Assembly: GCA_030650605.1 (NCBI GenBank)
Contig: JAUSDP010000038.1
Location: 1-44,129, forward strand
Source: a bacterium
Lineage (GTDB): Bacteria > Patescibacteriota > Minisyncoccia > Phycocordibacterales > Zambryskibacteraceae
DNA length: 44,129 nt
Direction of reading: 5' to 3'
The first letter of the stretch is position 1. Every line of letters starts with the position of its first letter. The notes under the pieces were generated by a model. The model made no database searches. It was not told where the DNA came from and saw only the letters and a list, made by a program, of their open reading frames with translations. The position numbers and the translations under genes are program-made. Of this stretch, positions 7,533 to 15,313 are shown piece by piece.

Positions 7533-8145
7533 TTACAGAGAGCTTTTAAAAAATACGTCTTTTGTTCTTTCTACTATCATTGGATTTGTGCTCCTTATTT
7601 TAAGTCTCATCGTCAATTACTACGCCGGACTCTATGCTATAGAAAAGGCTAGCTTGGCCGTAACCGACATAATTTTGAGTAATATTCCCGTTTATGATGT
7701 GGATGTATTGTTTATATACGGCCCGTTCGTTTTGTGGGCTTTCGTAATTATATTATCCCTCATTAAACCGCAAAGAATTCCTTTTATCTTAAAAAGTATT
7801 GCTTTGTTTATACTCATCCGCTCCATATTTATCACTTTGACACATATTGGACCGTTCCCAGATTCATTACCACTTGATTCTGATCTTCTTAAAAAATTTA
7901 CTTCTGGTAGCGATTTATTTTTCTCCGCGCATACTGGATTACCTTTTTTAATGGCATTAATTTTCCAAGAATATCGCCAATTATTAATACTGTTTACTGT
8001 AATAGCTATTTTCTTCGGCGCAATTGTCTTGATGGCCCATCTCCATTACTCCATTGATGTTTTGGCTGCTTTCTTCATTACTTACACTATCTATCATATG
8101 GCCTGTTTCTTTTTTAAAAAAGATAAAGAAATGTTTGAATCTTAA
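7525..8145 (+). CDS. PAP2-superfamily membrane phosphatase
   Basis: The protein (206 aa) has about six membrane helices. The phosphatase motifs are SGSDLFFSAHTGLPFLM (equivalent of PSGH) near residue 130 and MAHLHYSIDVLAAFF near residue 170 (His and Asp of the third motif). The HYSID form resembles the PAP2_C/sphingomyelin-synthase-like branch more than classical PgpB. It may dephosphorylate a lipid pyrophosphate or transfer a head group; the substrate is unknown. Its start lies inside the end of the DedA gene (8-nt overlap), so the two are translationally coupled. Confidence 0.8.
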   Translation: MNNYRELLKNTSFVLSTIIGFVLLILSLIVNYYAGLYAIEKASLAVTDIILSNIPVYDVDVLFIYGPFVLWAFVIILSLIKPQRIPFILKSIALFILIRSIFITLTHIGPFPDSLPLDSDLLKKFTSGSDLFFSAHTGLPFLMALIFQEYRQLLILFTVIAIFFGAIVLMAHLHYSIDVLAAFFITYTIYHMACFFFKKDKEMFES

Positions 8146-8149
8146 AACG

Positions 8150-8191
8150 CCCTTCGACTTCGCTCAGGACATTTTAGCTAACGCTAAAATG
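8150..8191. repeat. CCTTCGAC...GCTCAGG repeat plus hairpin
   Basis: CCTTCGACTTCGCTCAGGAC is followed directly by the perfect hairpin CATTTTAGC-TAAC-GCTAAAATG (8170-8191). A related repeat in opposite orientation sits at 43184-43200. The hairpin contains the stop codon of the convergent M23 peptidase gene. It has no T-run, so a terminator role is uncertain. Confidence 0.5.
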
Positions 8192-9164
8192 GATTCTTGG
8201 CACCGCGGACTTCGAAGTGGACATGTGGGCCAGTAGTCTTACCTGTCACACCGATAGCCCCGATTACTTGTCCTTGACTGATATTTTGTCCGACTGAAAC
8301 ATTGCTTCTACTCATGTGGGCATAGAGTGTTTGTGTGCCGTTAGCATGGCTCACAACCACATATGTCCCATAACCACCATTATACCCAGTGCGAGAGATG
8401 ATAATCTTACCATCTGCTGAAGCAAGAATCGGGGTGCCAATAGAAGATGCAAGGTCAACACCGTTGTTGCCATGGATTCCTTGACTTCTTACGCCGCCAG
8501 CTATCGGTCGGATATAAATACCAGAATAAGCGGGGAAACTTTGGGTCACTCGCGATCCAGATCTTGCGAGAGATGGTTGAGATACGCTGATTACGCCATC
8601 AGGAATGATAACGATATCACCAGAATTAATTTTGGTACTGGCCTCGAAACTGTTATATAAAAGGATGTCATTGAGATCTGCTTTATATTTAGTAGCGATA
8701 GATTTCAGAGTGTCGCCACTTTTGACAACATGACGCACGCCAGATATAGGAAGAATAACAAGTTCTTGCCCTTCTTTTATCACACCTCGCCTTATGTCAT
8801 TGGACCAGACAATCGTGTTCGTTGAAACACCAAACATTTCAGCGATTTCACTTAAAGTATCACCATTTCGCACCACGTAGACACTAATCTGGCCGCCACC
8901 TGACTTGCCAAGTTCAGAGAACGTTTCACTTTCACCAATGCTTGATTCAAGAGCTAGACCGTCGGCTATAGCCAGTTCAGTGGCAACAGTACCAGTAGGG
9001 TTAATATTTAAATAAGCTTCCAGAAGGTTCATGGTCTGGGAATTGCCGGCGCCCATCACTTCTGACATACGCAAAATTTCTGCCCCCTGGCTACGAGCAT
9101 ACGCAGTAAAGACAGGGATGACAACCAAGGCAAAAAGTGTAAATTTGAGCGTTCTTTTTTTAAT
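8184..9164 (-). CDS. LysM + M23 peptidoglycan endopeptidase
   Basis: An N-terminal signal/anchor segment (RTLKFTLFALVVIPVFTAYA) is followed by a linker and two LysM domains (YVVRNGDTLSEIAEMFGV and HVVKSGDTLKSIATKYKA). The C-terminal LytM/M23 domain has zinc ligands HGNNGVD (HxxxD form) and GPHVHFEV (HxH). It should cleave peptide cross-links in, or remodel, peptidoglycan outside the membrane. The start is problematic. In this frame only ATT (9164) or TTG (9128, inside the signal helix) is available. The best N-terminus lies one frame away: the ATG at 9199 gives MKRKSEQFSHFLLKK, which joins the signal sequence by a -1 shift at an A7 run (total 338 aa). Confidence 0.85.
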   Translation of the reverse strand: MKKRTLKFTLFALVVIPVFTAYARSQGAEILRMSEVMGAGNSQTMNLLEAYLNINPTGTVATELAIADGLALESSIGESETFSELGKSGGGQISVYVVRNGDTLSEIAEMFGVSTNTIVWSNDIRRGVIKEGQELVILPISGVRHVVKSGDTLKSIATKYKADLNDILLYNSFEASTKINSGDIVIIPDGVISVSQPSLARSGSRVTQSFPAYSGIYIRPIAGGVRSQGIHGNNGVDLASSIGTPILASADGKIIISRTGYNGGYGTYVVVSHANGTQTLYAHMSRSNVSVGQNISQGQVIGAIGVTGKTTGPHVHFEVRGAKNPF

Positions 9165-9199
9165 AGAAAATGGCTAAACTGTTCAGATTTGCGTTTCAT
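9155..9199 (-). other. Upstream start and A7 slippery site of the M23 gene
   Basis: Reading minus from the ATG at 9199 gives 15 codons ending TTA AAA AAA. The next in-frame codons would continue as GAACGC and leave the peptidase frame. A -1 slip on A-AAA-AAA (9161-9155) enters the peptidase frame at AGA (9155). This could be a programmed frameshift, transcriptional slippage, or a one-base sequence error or mutation. TATAAT (9203-9198) overlaps this ATG; if that box is used, the ATG would not be transcribed and ATT 9164 becomes the candidate. Confidence 0.5.
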
Positions 9200-9214
9200 T
9201 ATACCCCTATATGT

Positions 9215-9220
9215 TATAGT
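9215..9220 (+). promoter_or_regulatory. -10 box 7 nt before the pcrA start
   Basis: TATAGT is followed by GTCCAGC and then ATG (9228), in the leaderless arrangement. Confidence 0.5.
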
Positions 9221-9227
9221 GTCCAGC

Positions 9228-11195
9228 ATGTCAAAATCCTTAAATCAACCAGCCGGCACACTTAATTCTGAACAAAGAAAAGCAGTTATATCTACAGAAG
9301 GACCCTTATTAATCTTGGCGGGCGCGGGTGCGGGCAAAACTAAGACTATTACAGAGAGAATTCGTCACCTTGTCCACACAGGAGTGACCCCTTCGACTAT
9401 TCTGGCTATTACTTTTACTAACAAAGCGGCCAAAGAAATGCGCGAACGAATAGAACAACGGCTTGATACCTGCCCGAACGGCCGTTCGGTCGGGCGGGTT
9501 TCAAAACAACCATTTGTCAGTACTTTCCATTCACTCGGAGTTCATATCTTGCGAGAACAGGCAACAAAAGTAGGCATTGTGAGGCACTTCACTATTTTTG
9601 ACCGTGATGACAGTAAAAAAGCGGTGAGAGAAACCTTTTTGGCTCTTGGACTTGACCCAAAAACATATGATCCAGGCCGTATTATGAGTATAATTTCAAG
9701 AGAAAAGGGTAAGGGTACTAGTTTGATAGATTACGATGTTGGGGAAGAGCATGGAAATATTTCCAATGTAGTGGCGCAGGTCTGGCCAGAGTACGAGAAA
9801 ATACTTACAAGAAATAACGCCTTAGACTTCGATGACCTACTCCTCAAAACTATGAATCTATTGAGCAAGAATTCGGAAGTGCGAGCATTTTATCAACAAA
9901 TCTGGCATTACATCCACATTGATGAATACCAGGATACTAACCGCGTCCAATACGAAATTTCTAAAATGTTGGTGGGGGAGAATAAAAATATTTGTGTTGT
10001 TGGAGATATAGACCAAAATATCTATTCTTGGCGCGGTGCAGATATCAAAAATATTCTCGACTTTGAGAAAGATTACCCCAATGCCAGAATCATTACTCTA
10101 GAAGAAAATTACCGCTCCACTAAAACAATTCTTGAGGCAGCTAATGCGGTGATAGAAAAAAATAAAATCAGACTTAAAAAAAATCTTTTTACGATAAATC
10201 CTGAAGGCGAGAAAATCGGCTTATTCGAAGGATTCGACGAGGTAAGTGAAGCAGCTTTTATCGCAGACAAGGCGGCAGAATTTATAAAGAAGGGCACGCC
10301 ACCTAAAGATATGGTCGTACTTTATAGAGCGAATTTTCAGTCGCGAGTTTTGGAAGAGACCTTTATGAATCGTGGGATTCCTTACCAGCTCTTAGGTACA
10401 CGCTTCTTTGAACGCAAAGAGGTTAAGGATATTGTTTCATACTTGCGTGTCGCCCTTAATCCCAGTAATTCTTCAGATAAGAGACGCATTATCAATACGC
10501 CGACACGCGGGATAGGCAAGACAACAGTGCTAAAAATATTTTCTGGTAATGAATCGTCATTGCCATCATCGATGCAGACAAAACTTGAAAATTTTAAAAT
10601 CTTACTTGAAGAAATTACTAAAATTTCCAAACAAAAGAAGCCCAGTGAGACTGTTTCTTTTATTATCAAAGCATCTGGATTAGAAAAAGAATGGAAAGAT
10701 AGTGGAGACGAAGGTTTGGCTCGACTTGAGAATGCATACGAGCTATCAAATTTCGCTTCTCGATATGACCACGAGCCTCCAGAAGAAGGAGTGCTAAATT
10801 TCCTCGCGGACGCCGCTCTTCAAAGCGATCAAGATGAGATGAAAGAAGAACAAAATGCAGTGCGCCTAATGACTGTGCATGCTTCCAAGGGATTGGAGTT
10901 TAACATTGTATTCGTAGCTGGGTTGGAGGAGGGACTCTTTCCCTACCAGAAACTTAATGGAGAGAACATAGATTCGGAAGAGGGAGAAGAAGAGCGCAGA
11001 CTCTTTTATGTTGCGCTCACTCGCGCTCGCAAGAAAATATTTTTATCTCATGCCGAGACACGAACCCTTTTCGGCAGAAGACAAGTCAACATTCCTTCGG
11101 CATTTATTTTCGATATACCAGAAACATTAATAGAAGAGGAAACTTTCGATGAGTATAGTCTCCCCAGAAAACCACTTCTCGAAATCGATTTTTAA
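9228..11195 (+). CDS. pcrA: UvrD/PcrA-type SF1A DNA helicase
   Basis: The protein (655 aa) carries the SF1A motifs in order: LNSEQRKAV (Q motif), GAGAGKTKTITERI (I), ITFTNKAAKEMRERI (Ia), VSTFHSLG, NALDFDDLL, HIDEYQDTN (II), VGDIDQNIYSWRGA (III), LEENYRST (IV), MTVHASKGLEFNIVFV (V) and RLFYVALTRARKKIFL (VI). It unwinds DNA 3'-5' in repair and replication. The C-terminus is shorter than in PcrA/UvrD of model bacteria and lacks the tudor-like RNAP-binding tail. A GC-rich palindrome (9474-9489) adds residues between Ia and the TFHSLG motif. I rejected the TTG at 9189 because it lies upstream of the probable promoter. rsmA follows after 4 nt. Confidence 0.93.
   Translation: MSKSLNQPAGTLNSEQRKAVISTEGPLLILAGAGAGKTKTITERIRHLVHTGVTPSTILAITFTNKAAKEMRERIEQRLDTCPNGRSVGRVSKQPFVSTFHSLGVHILREQATKVGIVRHFTIFDRDDSKKAVRETFLALGLDPKTYDPGRIMSIISREKGKGTSLIDYDVGEEHGNISNVVAQVWPEYEKILTRNNALDFDDLLLKTMNLLSKNSEVRAFYQQIWHYIHIDEYQDTNRVQYEISKMLVGENKNICVVGDIDQNIYSWRGADIKNILDFEKDYPNARIITLEENYRSTKTILEAANAVIEKNKIRLKKNLFTINPEGEKIGLFEGFDEVSEAAFIADKAAEFIKKGTPPKDMVVLYRANFQSRVLEETFMNRGIPYQLLGTRFFERKEVKDIVSYLRVALNPSNSSDKRRIINTPTRGIGKTTVLKIFSGNESSLPSSMQTKLENFKILLEEITKISKQKKPSETVSFIIKASGLEKEWKDSGDEGLARLENAYELSNFASRYDHEPPEEGVLNFLADAALQSDQDEMKEEQNAVRLMTVHASKGLEFNIVFVAGLEEGLFPYQKLNGENIDSEEGEEERRLFYVALTRARKKIFLSHAETRTLFGRRQVNIPSAFIFDIPETLIEEETFDEYSLPRKPLLEIDF
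9474..9489. repeat. In-frame palindrome inside pcrA
   Basis: CCGAACGGCCGTTCGG is a perfect 16-bp palindrome within a GC-rich patch (about 9470-9499) that is unlike the surrounding sequence. It encodes part of CPNGRSVGRVSK, in a place where UvrD helicases normally have a short variable linker before the TFHSL motif. It looks like a small palindromic element that inserted in frame. Confidence 0.6.
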
Positions 11196-11199
11196 ATTT

Positions 11200-11982
11200 A
11201 TGAAAGTAAAAAAATCACTGGGGCAACATTTTTTGAGGAGCGAGAAAGCGCTTGCAACTATTATTAGGGAAAGTGATCTCGGGATAAAAGATATCGTCCT
11301 TGAAATAGGGCCGGGAACGGGAATTCTGACAGAAAAACTCCTAGAGACTGACGCGAGAGTTATCGCGGTGGAAAAAGATGACGAGCTCTACGAATTTCTG
11401 AAAAATAAATTTGGAAAAGAGATTGCTTCCGGCCAACTAAACTTAATTCATGATGACATTTTAAAATTTATTGAAAATTCTAAATTGAAAATTGAAAATT
11501 ATAAGTTAATCGCCAATATCCCCTATAACATCACGGGTGTCATTTTGAAAAAATTTCTTGAGATAGATTTTCAACCAGAAAAGATAGTGTTATTAGTGCA
11601 GAAAGAAGTGGCCGAAAGAATTATTGCTAAAAATAAGAAAGAAAGCATCCTTTCTATCTCAATTAAAGCGTACGGCATACCAAGTTATATAGAGACAGTA
11701 AAAGCAGGCTCATTCGCACCCGCACCCAAAGTGGATTCGGCCATTATCGCCATAGATAATATTTCTAAAGATTTCTTTAAGGATTTTACCGAAAAAGAAT
11801 TTTTTAATGCGGTGCATGCCGGATTCAAATCTAAACGCAAAAAACTTTCCTCCAATCTATCAACAATATTTACCAAGGATAAAGTTCGAGAGGTATTTCA
11901 GAAACTTAATTTAGATGACAACCTACGAGCCGAAGATATTAAGATCGAAACTTGGAAAAAATTAACTGCCTGCCTGTACTAG
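11200..11982 (+). CDS. rsmA: 16S rRNA dimethyladenosine transferase RsmA/KsgA
   Basis: The protein (260 aa) is a SAM-dependent Rossmann methyltransferase: KKSLGQHFL at the N-terminus, motif I VLEIGPGTGILTEKLL, VIAVEKDDELYEFL, and the catalytic motif IV IANIPYNITGVILKKF (NIPY form). A C-terminal domain with FAPAPKVDSAI and GFKSKRKKLSSNL follows. It dimethylates the two adjacent adenines in 16S helix 45 late in 30S assembly. I chose the ATG at 11200 because it gives the family N-terminus and lies 4 nt after pcrA. Just before motif IV, the segment ENSKLKIENYKL comes from an A/T repeat and looks like an in-frame insertion. Confidence 0.95.
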   Translation: MKVKKSLGQHFLRSEKALATIIRESDLGIKDIVLEIGPGTGILTEKLLETDARVIAVEKDDELYEFLKNKFGKEIASGQLNLIHDDILKFIENSKLKIENYKLIANIPYNITGVILKKFLEIDFQPEKIVLLVQKEVAERIIAKNKKESILSISIKAYGIPSYIETVKAGSFAPAPKVDSAIIAIDNISKDFFKDFTEKEFFNAVHAGFKSKRKKLSSNLSTIFTKDKVREVFQKLNLDDNLRAEDIKIETWKKLTACLY

Positions 11983-11990
11983 AACATATT

Positions 11991-12371
11991 TTAATTCGTA
12001 CCCACTTTGGTCATGAGACCAATGGCTGGGAGACGTAGACAGTCGCCCCAAGGCACCAATACCCAACAGGCCTGAACACCGGGAAGATAGGACCCGTTAT
12101 GCCATTTACCAGAAACGCCGATATTTAAATCAGCATATAGAATCGTCGAGAAAGGAGAATAAATCATGGCACCACTAGTCACCACTGGTCCACCTAAATA
12201 AAGAGGGGTAAATCGTATTCTAATAGTACCACTGCACCTACAAGGAAGCCGGGAAGAAACAATACCACCGAAAGGAAGTTCTGGAGTTAGGGCATGGGCC
12301 GATGAAACTGGTAACAATACTCCGGTAAGAGCTAAAGAAAATACAAATACCAATAAACGTTTCTTTTTCAT
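11991..12371 (-). CDS. Secreted protein of unknown function
   Basis: This 126-aa protein starts with a clear signal peptide (MKKKRLLVFVFSLALTGVLL, cleavage probably after the SAHA region near residue 27). The mature part of about 100 residues contains GGIVSSRLPCRCSGTIRIRF and a C-terminal pair in ACWVLVPWGDCLRL, so it has four cysteines that could form two disulfides. The PFGG...PC.CSG pattern recalls a small extracytoplasmic family I associate with Parcubacteria; its function is unknown. It overlaps the upstream PG-binding gene by 4 nt (ATGA), so the two are probably co-expressed at the cell surface. Confidence 0.75.
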   Translation of the reverse strand: MKKKRLLVFVFSLALTGVLLPVSSAHALTPELPFGGIVSSRLPCRCSGTIRIRFTPLYLGGPVVTSGAMIYSPFSTILYADLNIGVSGKWHNGSYLPGVQACWVLVPWGDCLRLPAIGLMTKVGTN

Positions 12372-13306
12372 ATTATTATATCTAACTTATATGGTTCTTT
12401 ATTAACACCATGTTCGTTCTGGACATAAATCCAGAGTGCTTCTTGATATTTGCCGAGGGTAAATTGTCTGACCTCATCATACATAGAAAGGTCGGCAATA
12501 CGAAAAGTCAGAGTGGTGCCGTTGGAAGATACAGAACTTGAAGAATCGCCGAGAGTAGTAAAAAGATTGTTGGCAGAAGCGAAGCCACTACCAACAAGAG
12601 TCACCGTATCACCGACAATCGAAGCACTTTCTATAATCGGTCCCGGCTGAGGATTACTTGTGACTCTTATGATGACTTTAGTATCAGGATTATCAGAAGA
12701 ACCCCATACATTGGACACGGAGAGTTTGTACTCGCCATTCGTAAGAGTAGTAGGTACGGGTACTTTCAGAGTTATGCCGTCTGTGGAGGTCGCGGTCACG
12801 GGATGACTCTCATCAAAATAAATCTGGTTCGCGGTTTTACTGAAACCTGAACCGTCAAGCGTAATCAAATCTCCGGTCCGCGCTTCAAATGGAAAAGCTC
12901 GGAAAAGCACTATCTGATTGGCTCTCATGCCAAGCGCGGCAGGAGTGTCATTTTCTACACTTGTGGAAAAATCTGATGAAGGGGGTGTTGTCACCACAGT
13001 TTCCGTTTTTGTGGCAATGGCTTGCCGCGAAATGGGACCGAAATAACCTAGAGCCGGAGTAATGCCGTTAGCTACTTGCCATAGGGCTACAGCCGCTCGA
13101 GTCAATGTGCCAAAATAACCATAGGCCACAGCAACTGGCATCTCTAGGAAACCTTTTGAAACAAGAAATTGTTGAAGACGAGTAACATCTGTCCCCCTAC
13201 TGCCAGTTGTGAGATTGGTATTAAATGTTTCCGCGCTTACAGGAATAGTCAGTACCCCAAGAGCAAATGTTATAGAAAGTAGAATTGACGCAGAAAAGAA
13301 TCTCAT
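12368..13306 (-). CDS. Secreted peptidoglycan-binding and IPT/TIG protein
   Basis: The protein (312 aa) has a signal peptide (about residues 1-25, ending VPVSAET-like). A PG_binding_1 domain follows (about 33-95: GSRGTDVTRLQQFLVSKGFL and GYFGTLTRAAVALWQ, then YFGPISRQAI). Two Ig-like IPT/TIG-type repeats then occupy about 125-310 (ITLDGSGFSKTANQIYFD and VTLVGSGFASANNLF). It probably anchors to the cell wall and presents beta-sandwich domains. The catalytic residues of a hydrolase are absent. TATAAT lies 8 nt upstream of the ATG on this strand. The gene is divergent from the secretion cluster. Confidence 0.85.
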   Translation of the reverse strand: MRFFSASILLSITFALGVLTIPVSAETFNTNLTTGSRGTDVTRLQQFLVSKGFLEMPVAVAYGYFGTLTRAAVALWQVANGITPALGYFGPISRQAIATKTETVVTTPPSSDFSTSVENDTPAALGMRANQIVLFRAFPFEARTGDLITLDGSGFSKTANQIYFDESHPVTATSTDGITLKVPVPTTLTNGEYKLSVSNVWGSSDNPDTKVIIRVTSNPQPGPIIESASIVGDTVTLVGSGFASANNLFTTLGDSSSSVSSNGTTLTFRIADLSMYDEVRQFTLGKYQEALWIYVQNEHGVNKEPYKLDIII

Positions 13307-13345
13307 ATTTATAAATTATACACAGAAAGGTAAAATAATTCCTGA

Positions 13346-13351
13346 TATACT
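13346..13351 (+). promoter_or_regulatory. -10 box 7 nt before the start at 13359
   Basis: TATACT with an upstream TG (extended -10) is followed by TAGAACA and ATG. It probably drives the first gene of the long secretion cluster as a leaderless transcript. Confidence 0.5.
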
Positions 13352-13358
13352 TAGAACA

Positions 13359-14156
13359 ATGCCACAAATGCGGTTTATAGGTGCGCTTGTTGTTTCTGTT
13401 GCTCTAATCGGAGGAGCTTTGTGGTTTAGATTCGTCCGCATACCTCCTTACTCGGCTGAAGTCGTCGCTGTCTCACAAGTTGAATCGATTTCATCCGATG
13501 AAGCCGAGGTCTTGACAGATTTTTTTAGTACCGCAACCTCTTCCCCCACGACGTCCGCAACAACACTTTCACAAACGGATTTAATCGGTAGGCAACTTTT
13601 TACAGACTACATGGCGCTTAAATCGCAGGGCGAGACCACACCAAGTAATATTGACGCACTTGCTGGAAATTTGGCCGAAAGCATTAAGAATGTTGACATA
13701 TCCATACCTAAGATAAATCAAAAACAAGTTATTGTCGTACTAGAATCAGAAGTGAGTCTCGCTACCTATAGCAACATGATAACAAATCTCCGCAGTAAGT
13801 ATAAAAATCTCGTAGCCGCCCAAACTGGAAATAGTGGGGGCGATATTGCAGACACCAACAGTAGAACCTTCTCAACCTTTATGAGCGCGGTGGGGAAATT
13901 ATACAAAGCTGCGGCCAGTGAATTACTTGTGATCGGTGTACCAACATCGCTTGCCCAAAATCACCTAAACCTTATTAATCATTATCTGGAAACTGCCGAA
14001 GTTATGAAGTTGATTAGTAATACTTCCGAAGACCCGATAAAAGCTTACGCGGCCTTAAATATTTATGCTCAAAACGGAGGTAGGGAAGCGGAACTGCTTC
14101 TAAATATCCAAAAAACGATGCTCGCTCATGGTATAATTTTCAATAGCAGTATATGA
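13359..14156 (+). CDS. Membrane-anchored protein, first gene of secretion cluster
   Basis: I do not recognise this 265-aa protein. An N-terminal helix (FIGALVVSVALIGGALWFRF, about residues 5-24) precedes a Ser/Thr-rich linker (about 50-70) and an alpha-helical extracytoplasmic domain with no visible active site. I chose the ATG at 13359 because it follows the TATACT box and gives a sensible membrane anchor; the longer frame to 13209 would run through the divergent promoter. The gene overlaps the next one by 4 nt (ATGA), so it is part of the same operon. The topology would suit a periplasmic-side component of the envelope machine, but that is only context. Confidence 0.75.
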   Translation: MPQMRFIGALVVSVALIGGALWFRFVRIPPYSAEVVAVSQVESISSDEAEVLTDFFSTATSSPTTSATTLSQTDLIGRQLFTDYMALKSQGETTPSNIDALAGNLAESIKNVDISIPKINQKQVIVVLESEVSLATYSNMITNLRSKYKNLVAAQTGNSGGDIADTNSRTFSTFMSAVGKLYKAAASELLVIGVPTSLAQNHLNLINHYLETAEVMKLISNTSEDPIKAYAALNIYAQNGGREAELLLNIQKTMLAHGIIFNSSI

Positions 14157-15313
14157 ACCCCGTTAGAAGCAAAAAACTTATAGCTTTTGTTCTTATTCTC
14201 ACTTTTACTTTTGCTCTTCCAATTTCAACACAAGCGCTAGATATCATCCCTCCGATTCCTGTATCAGACGATGCACTACGCACCAAAGAAGTGGGTATAA
14301 CAGCTTTCGGTTTTACCATCCCGGGTATAAGTTTGGATAGTATAGGCATCGCTATTGCTAAATTGGCTCTGGAACAAATACTAAACTCCACCACAGCTTG
14401 GGTGAGGAGCGGCTTTGAGGGTAACCCGGCTTATGTGACGGACCCTTTGCAATTTTTTACCAAGATTGCAGACAATATCGCTGGGGAGTTTATCGCTGGT
14501 TCGGAATTGGGATTTTTGTGTTCACCATTCCAGGCGAAAATCAGGCTGTCCCTGGCAAGACGACACGCCCAACAAAGAAGTTTCCAGTGTACTTTGACAC
14601 AAGTGGTTGGAAATATCGAAGGTTTCTTAAACAACTTCAGTCAGGGAGGGTGGGATGCGTGGTTTGTCATGACACAAAACGATGTTAATAATCCCTACGG
14701 AGAATTTCTTGAAGCTCAGATTGAACTTGATGCTCGTATTGCGCAGGCTCTGGGTATCGAGAACCAGAGGCTTAGTTGGAATAGTGGATTCTTAGGTTGG
14801 TCGGAATGTATCAGAAAAAATCCAGACACCGGAGAGTGTATAGAACGTGGACCTACAAAAACACCTGGGAAAGTTATAGAGAGCCAACTTGAAAACGTGT
14901 TGGGAAGCGGAGTGAGACAATTTGAACTGGCAGATGAATTTGATGAATTAGTCAGCGCTTTATTTGGCCAACTCTTGCAACAAGTTGTTACAGGCGCCCA
15001 AGGACTCTTCAATGGCAGTAGTGGCGGTGTAAGGGATGATCGAGGTGGAGGAGGTCAGAACCGTAAGACCATAAATATCTTTAAATCGGGCACTGGATCA
15101 GGCATCATAACCTCAAGTCCTGCGGGTATTAGTTGCGGTACTACCTGTGATGCAAATTTCCCCGACAATACATCGGTAACCCTAACTGCCACTCCAGATA
15201 CCGGTTCAACCTTCACTAGTTGGTTTGGAGGAGTTTGCCCCAATGAAACATCGCCCACTTGCACGCTTCCTATGACTGCAGTTAGAAATGTAACAGCCCT
15301 CTTCAACCGATAA
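14153..15313 (+). CDS. Secreted protein with C-terminal Gly-rich beta repeat
   Basis: The protein (386 aa) begins MNPVRSKK and then has a signal sequence (LIAFVLILTFTFALPISTQA). A mainly helical region with Cys-containing segments (LGFLCSPFQAKIRLSLARR; SECIRKNPDTGECIERG) spans about 60-290. After a Gly-rich linker, a C-terminal domain (about 305-386: SGSGIITSSPAGISCGTTC, then VTLTATPDTGSTFTSWFGG) matches the pattern of the divergent InlB B-repeat / Flg_new type. MNPVR is encoded by a repeat (CCCGTTAGAAG) also seen at 15313 and 32241. The gene overlaps both neighbours and probably belongs to the secretion machine. Its function is unknown. Confidence 0.8.
   Translation: MNPVRSKKLIAFVLILTFTFALPISTQALDIIPPIPVSDDALRTKEVGITAFGFTIPGISLDSIGIAIAKLALEQILNSTTAWVRSGFEGNPAYVTDPLQFFTKIADNIAGEFIAGSELGFLCSPFQAKIRLSLARRHAQQRSFQCTLTQVVGNIEGFLNNFSQGGWDAWFVMTQNDVNNPYGEFLEAQIELDARIAQALGIENQRLSWNSGFLGWSECIRKNPDTGECIERGPTKTPGKVIESQLENVLGSGVRQFELADEFDELVSALFGQLLQQVVTGAQGLFNGSSGGVRDDRGGGGQNRKTINIFKSGTGSGIITSSPAGISCGTTCDANFPDNTSVTLTATPDTGSTFTSWFGGVCPNETSPTCTLPMTAVRNVTALFNR

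Noticed and set aside
8054-8236. 60-codon ORF over the PAP2 end and repeat
   Set aside because: It overlaps PAP2 in another frame and translates the CCTTCGAC repeat, with no support for expression.
9189-9227. Upstream TTG start of pcrA adding 13 residues
   Set aside because: The extension crosses the probable -10 box and is not part of the helicase family start.
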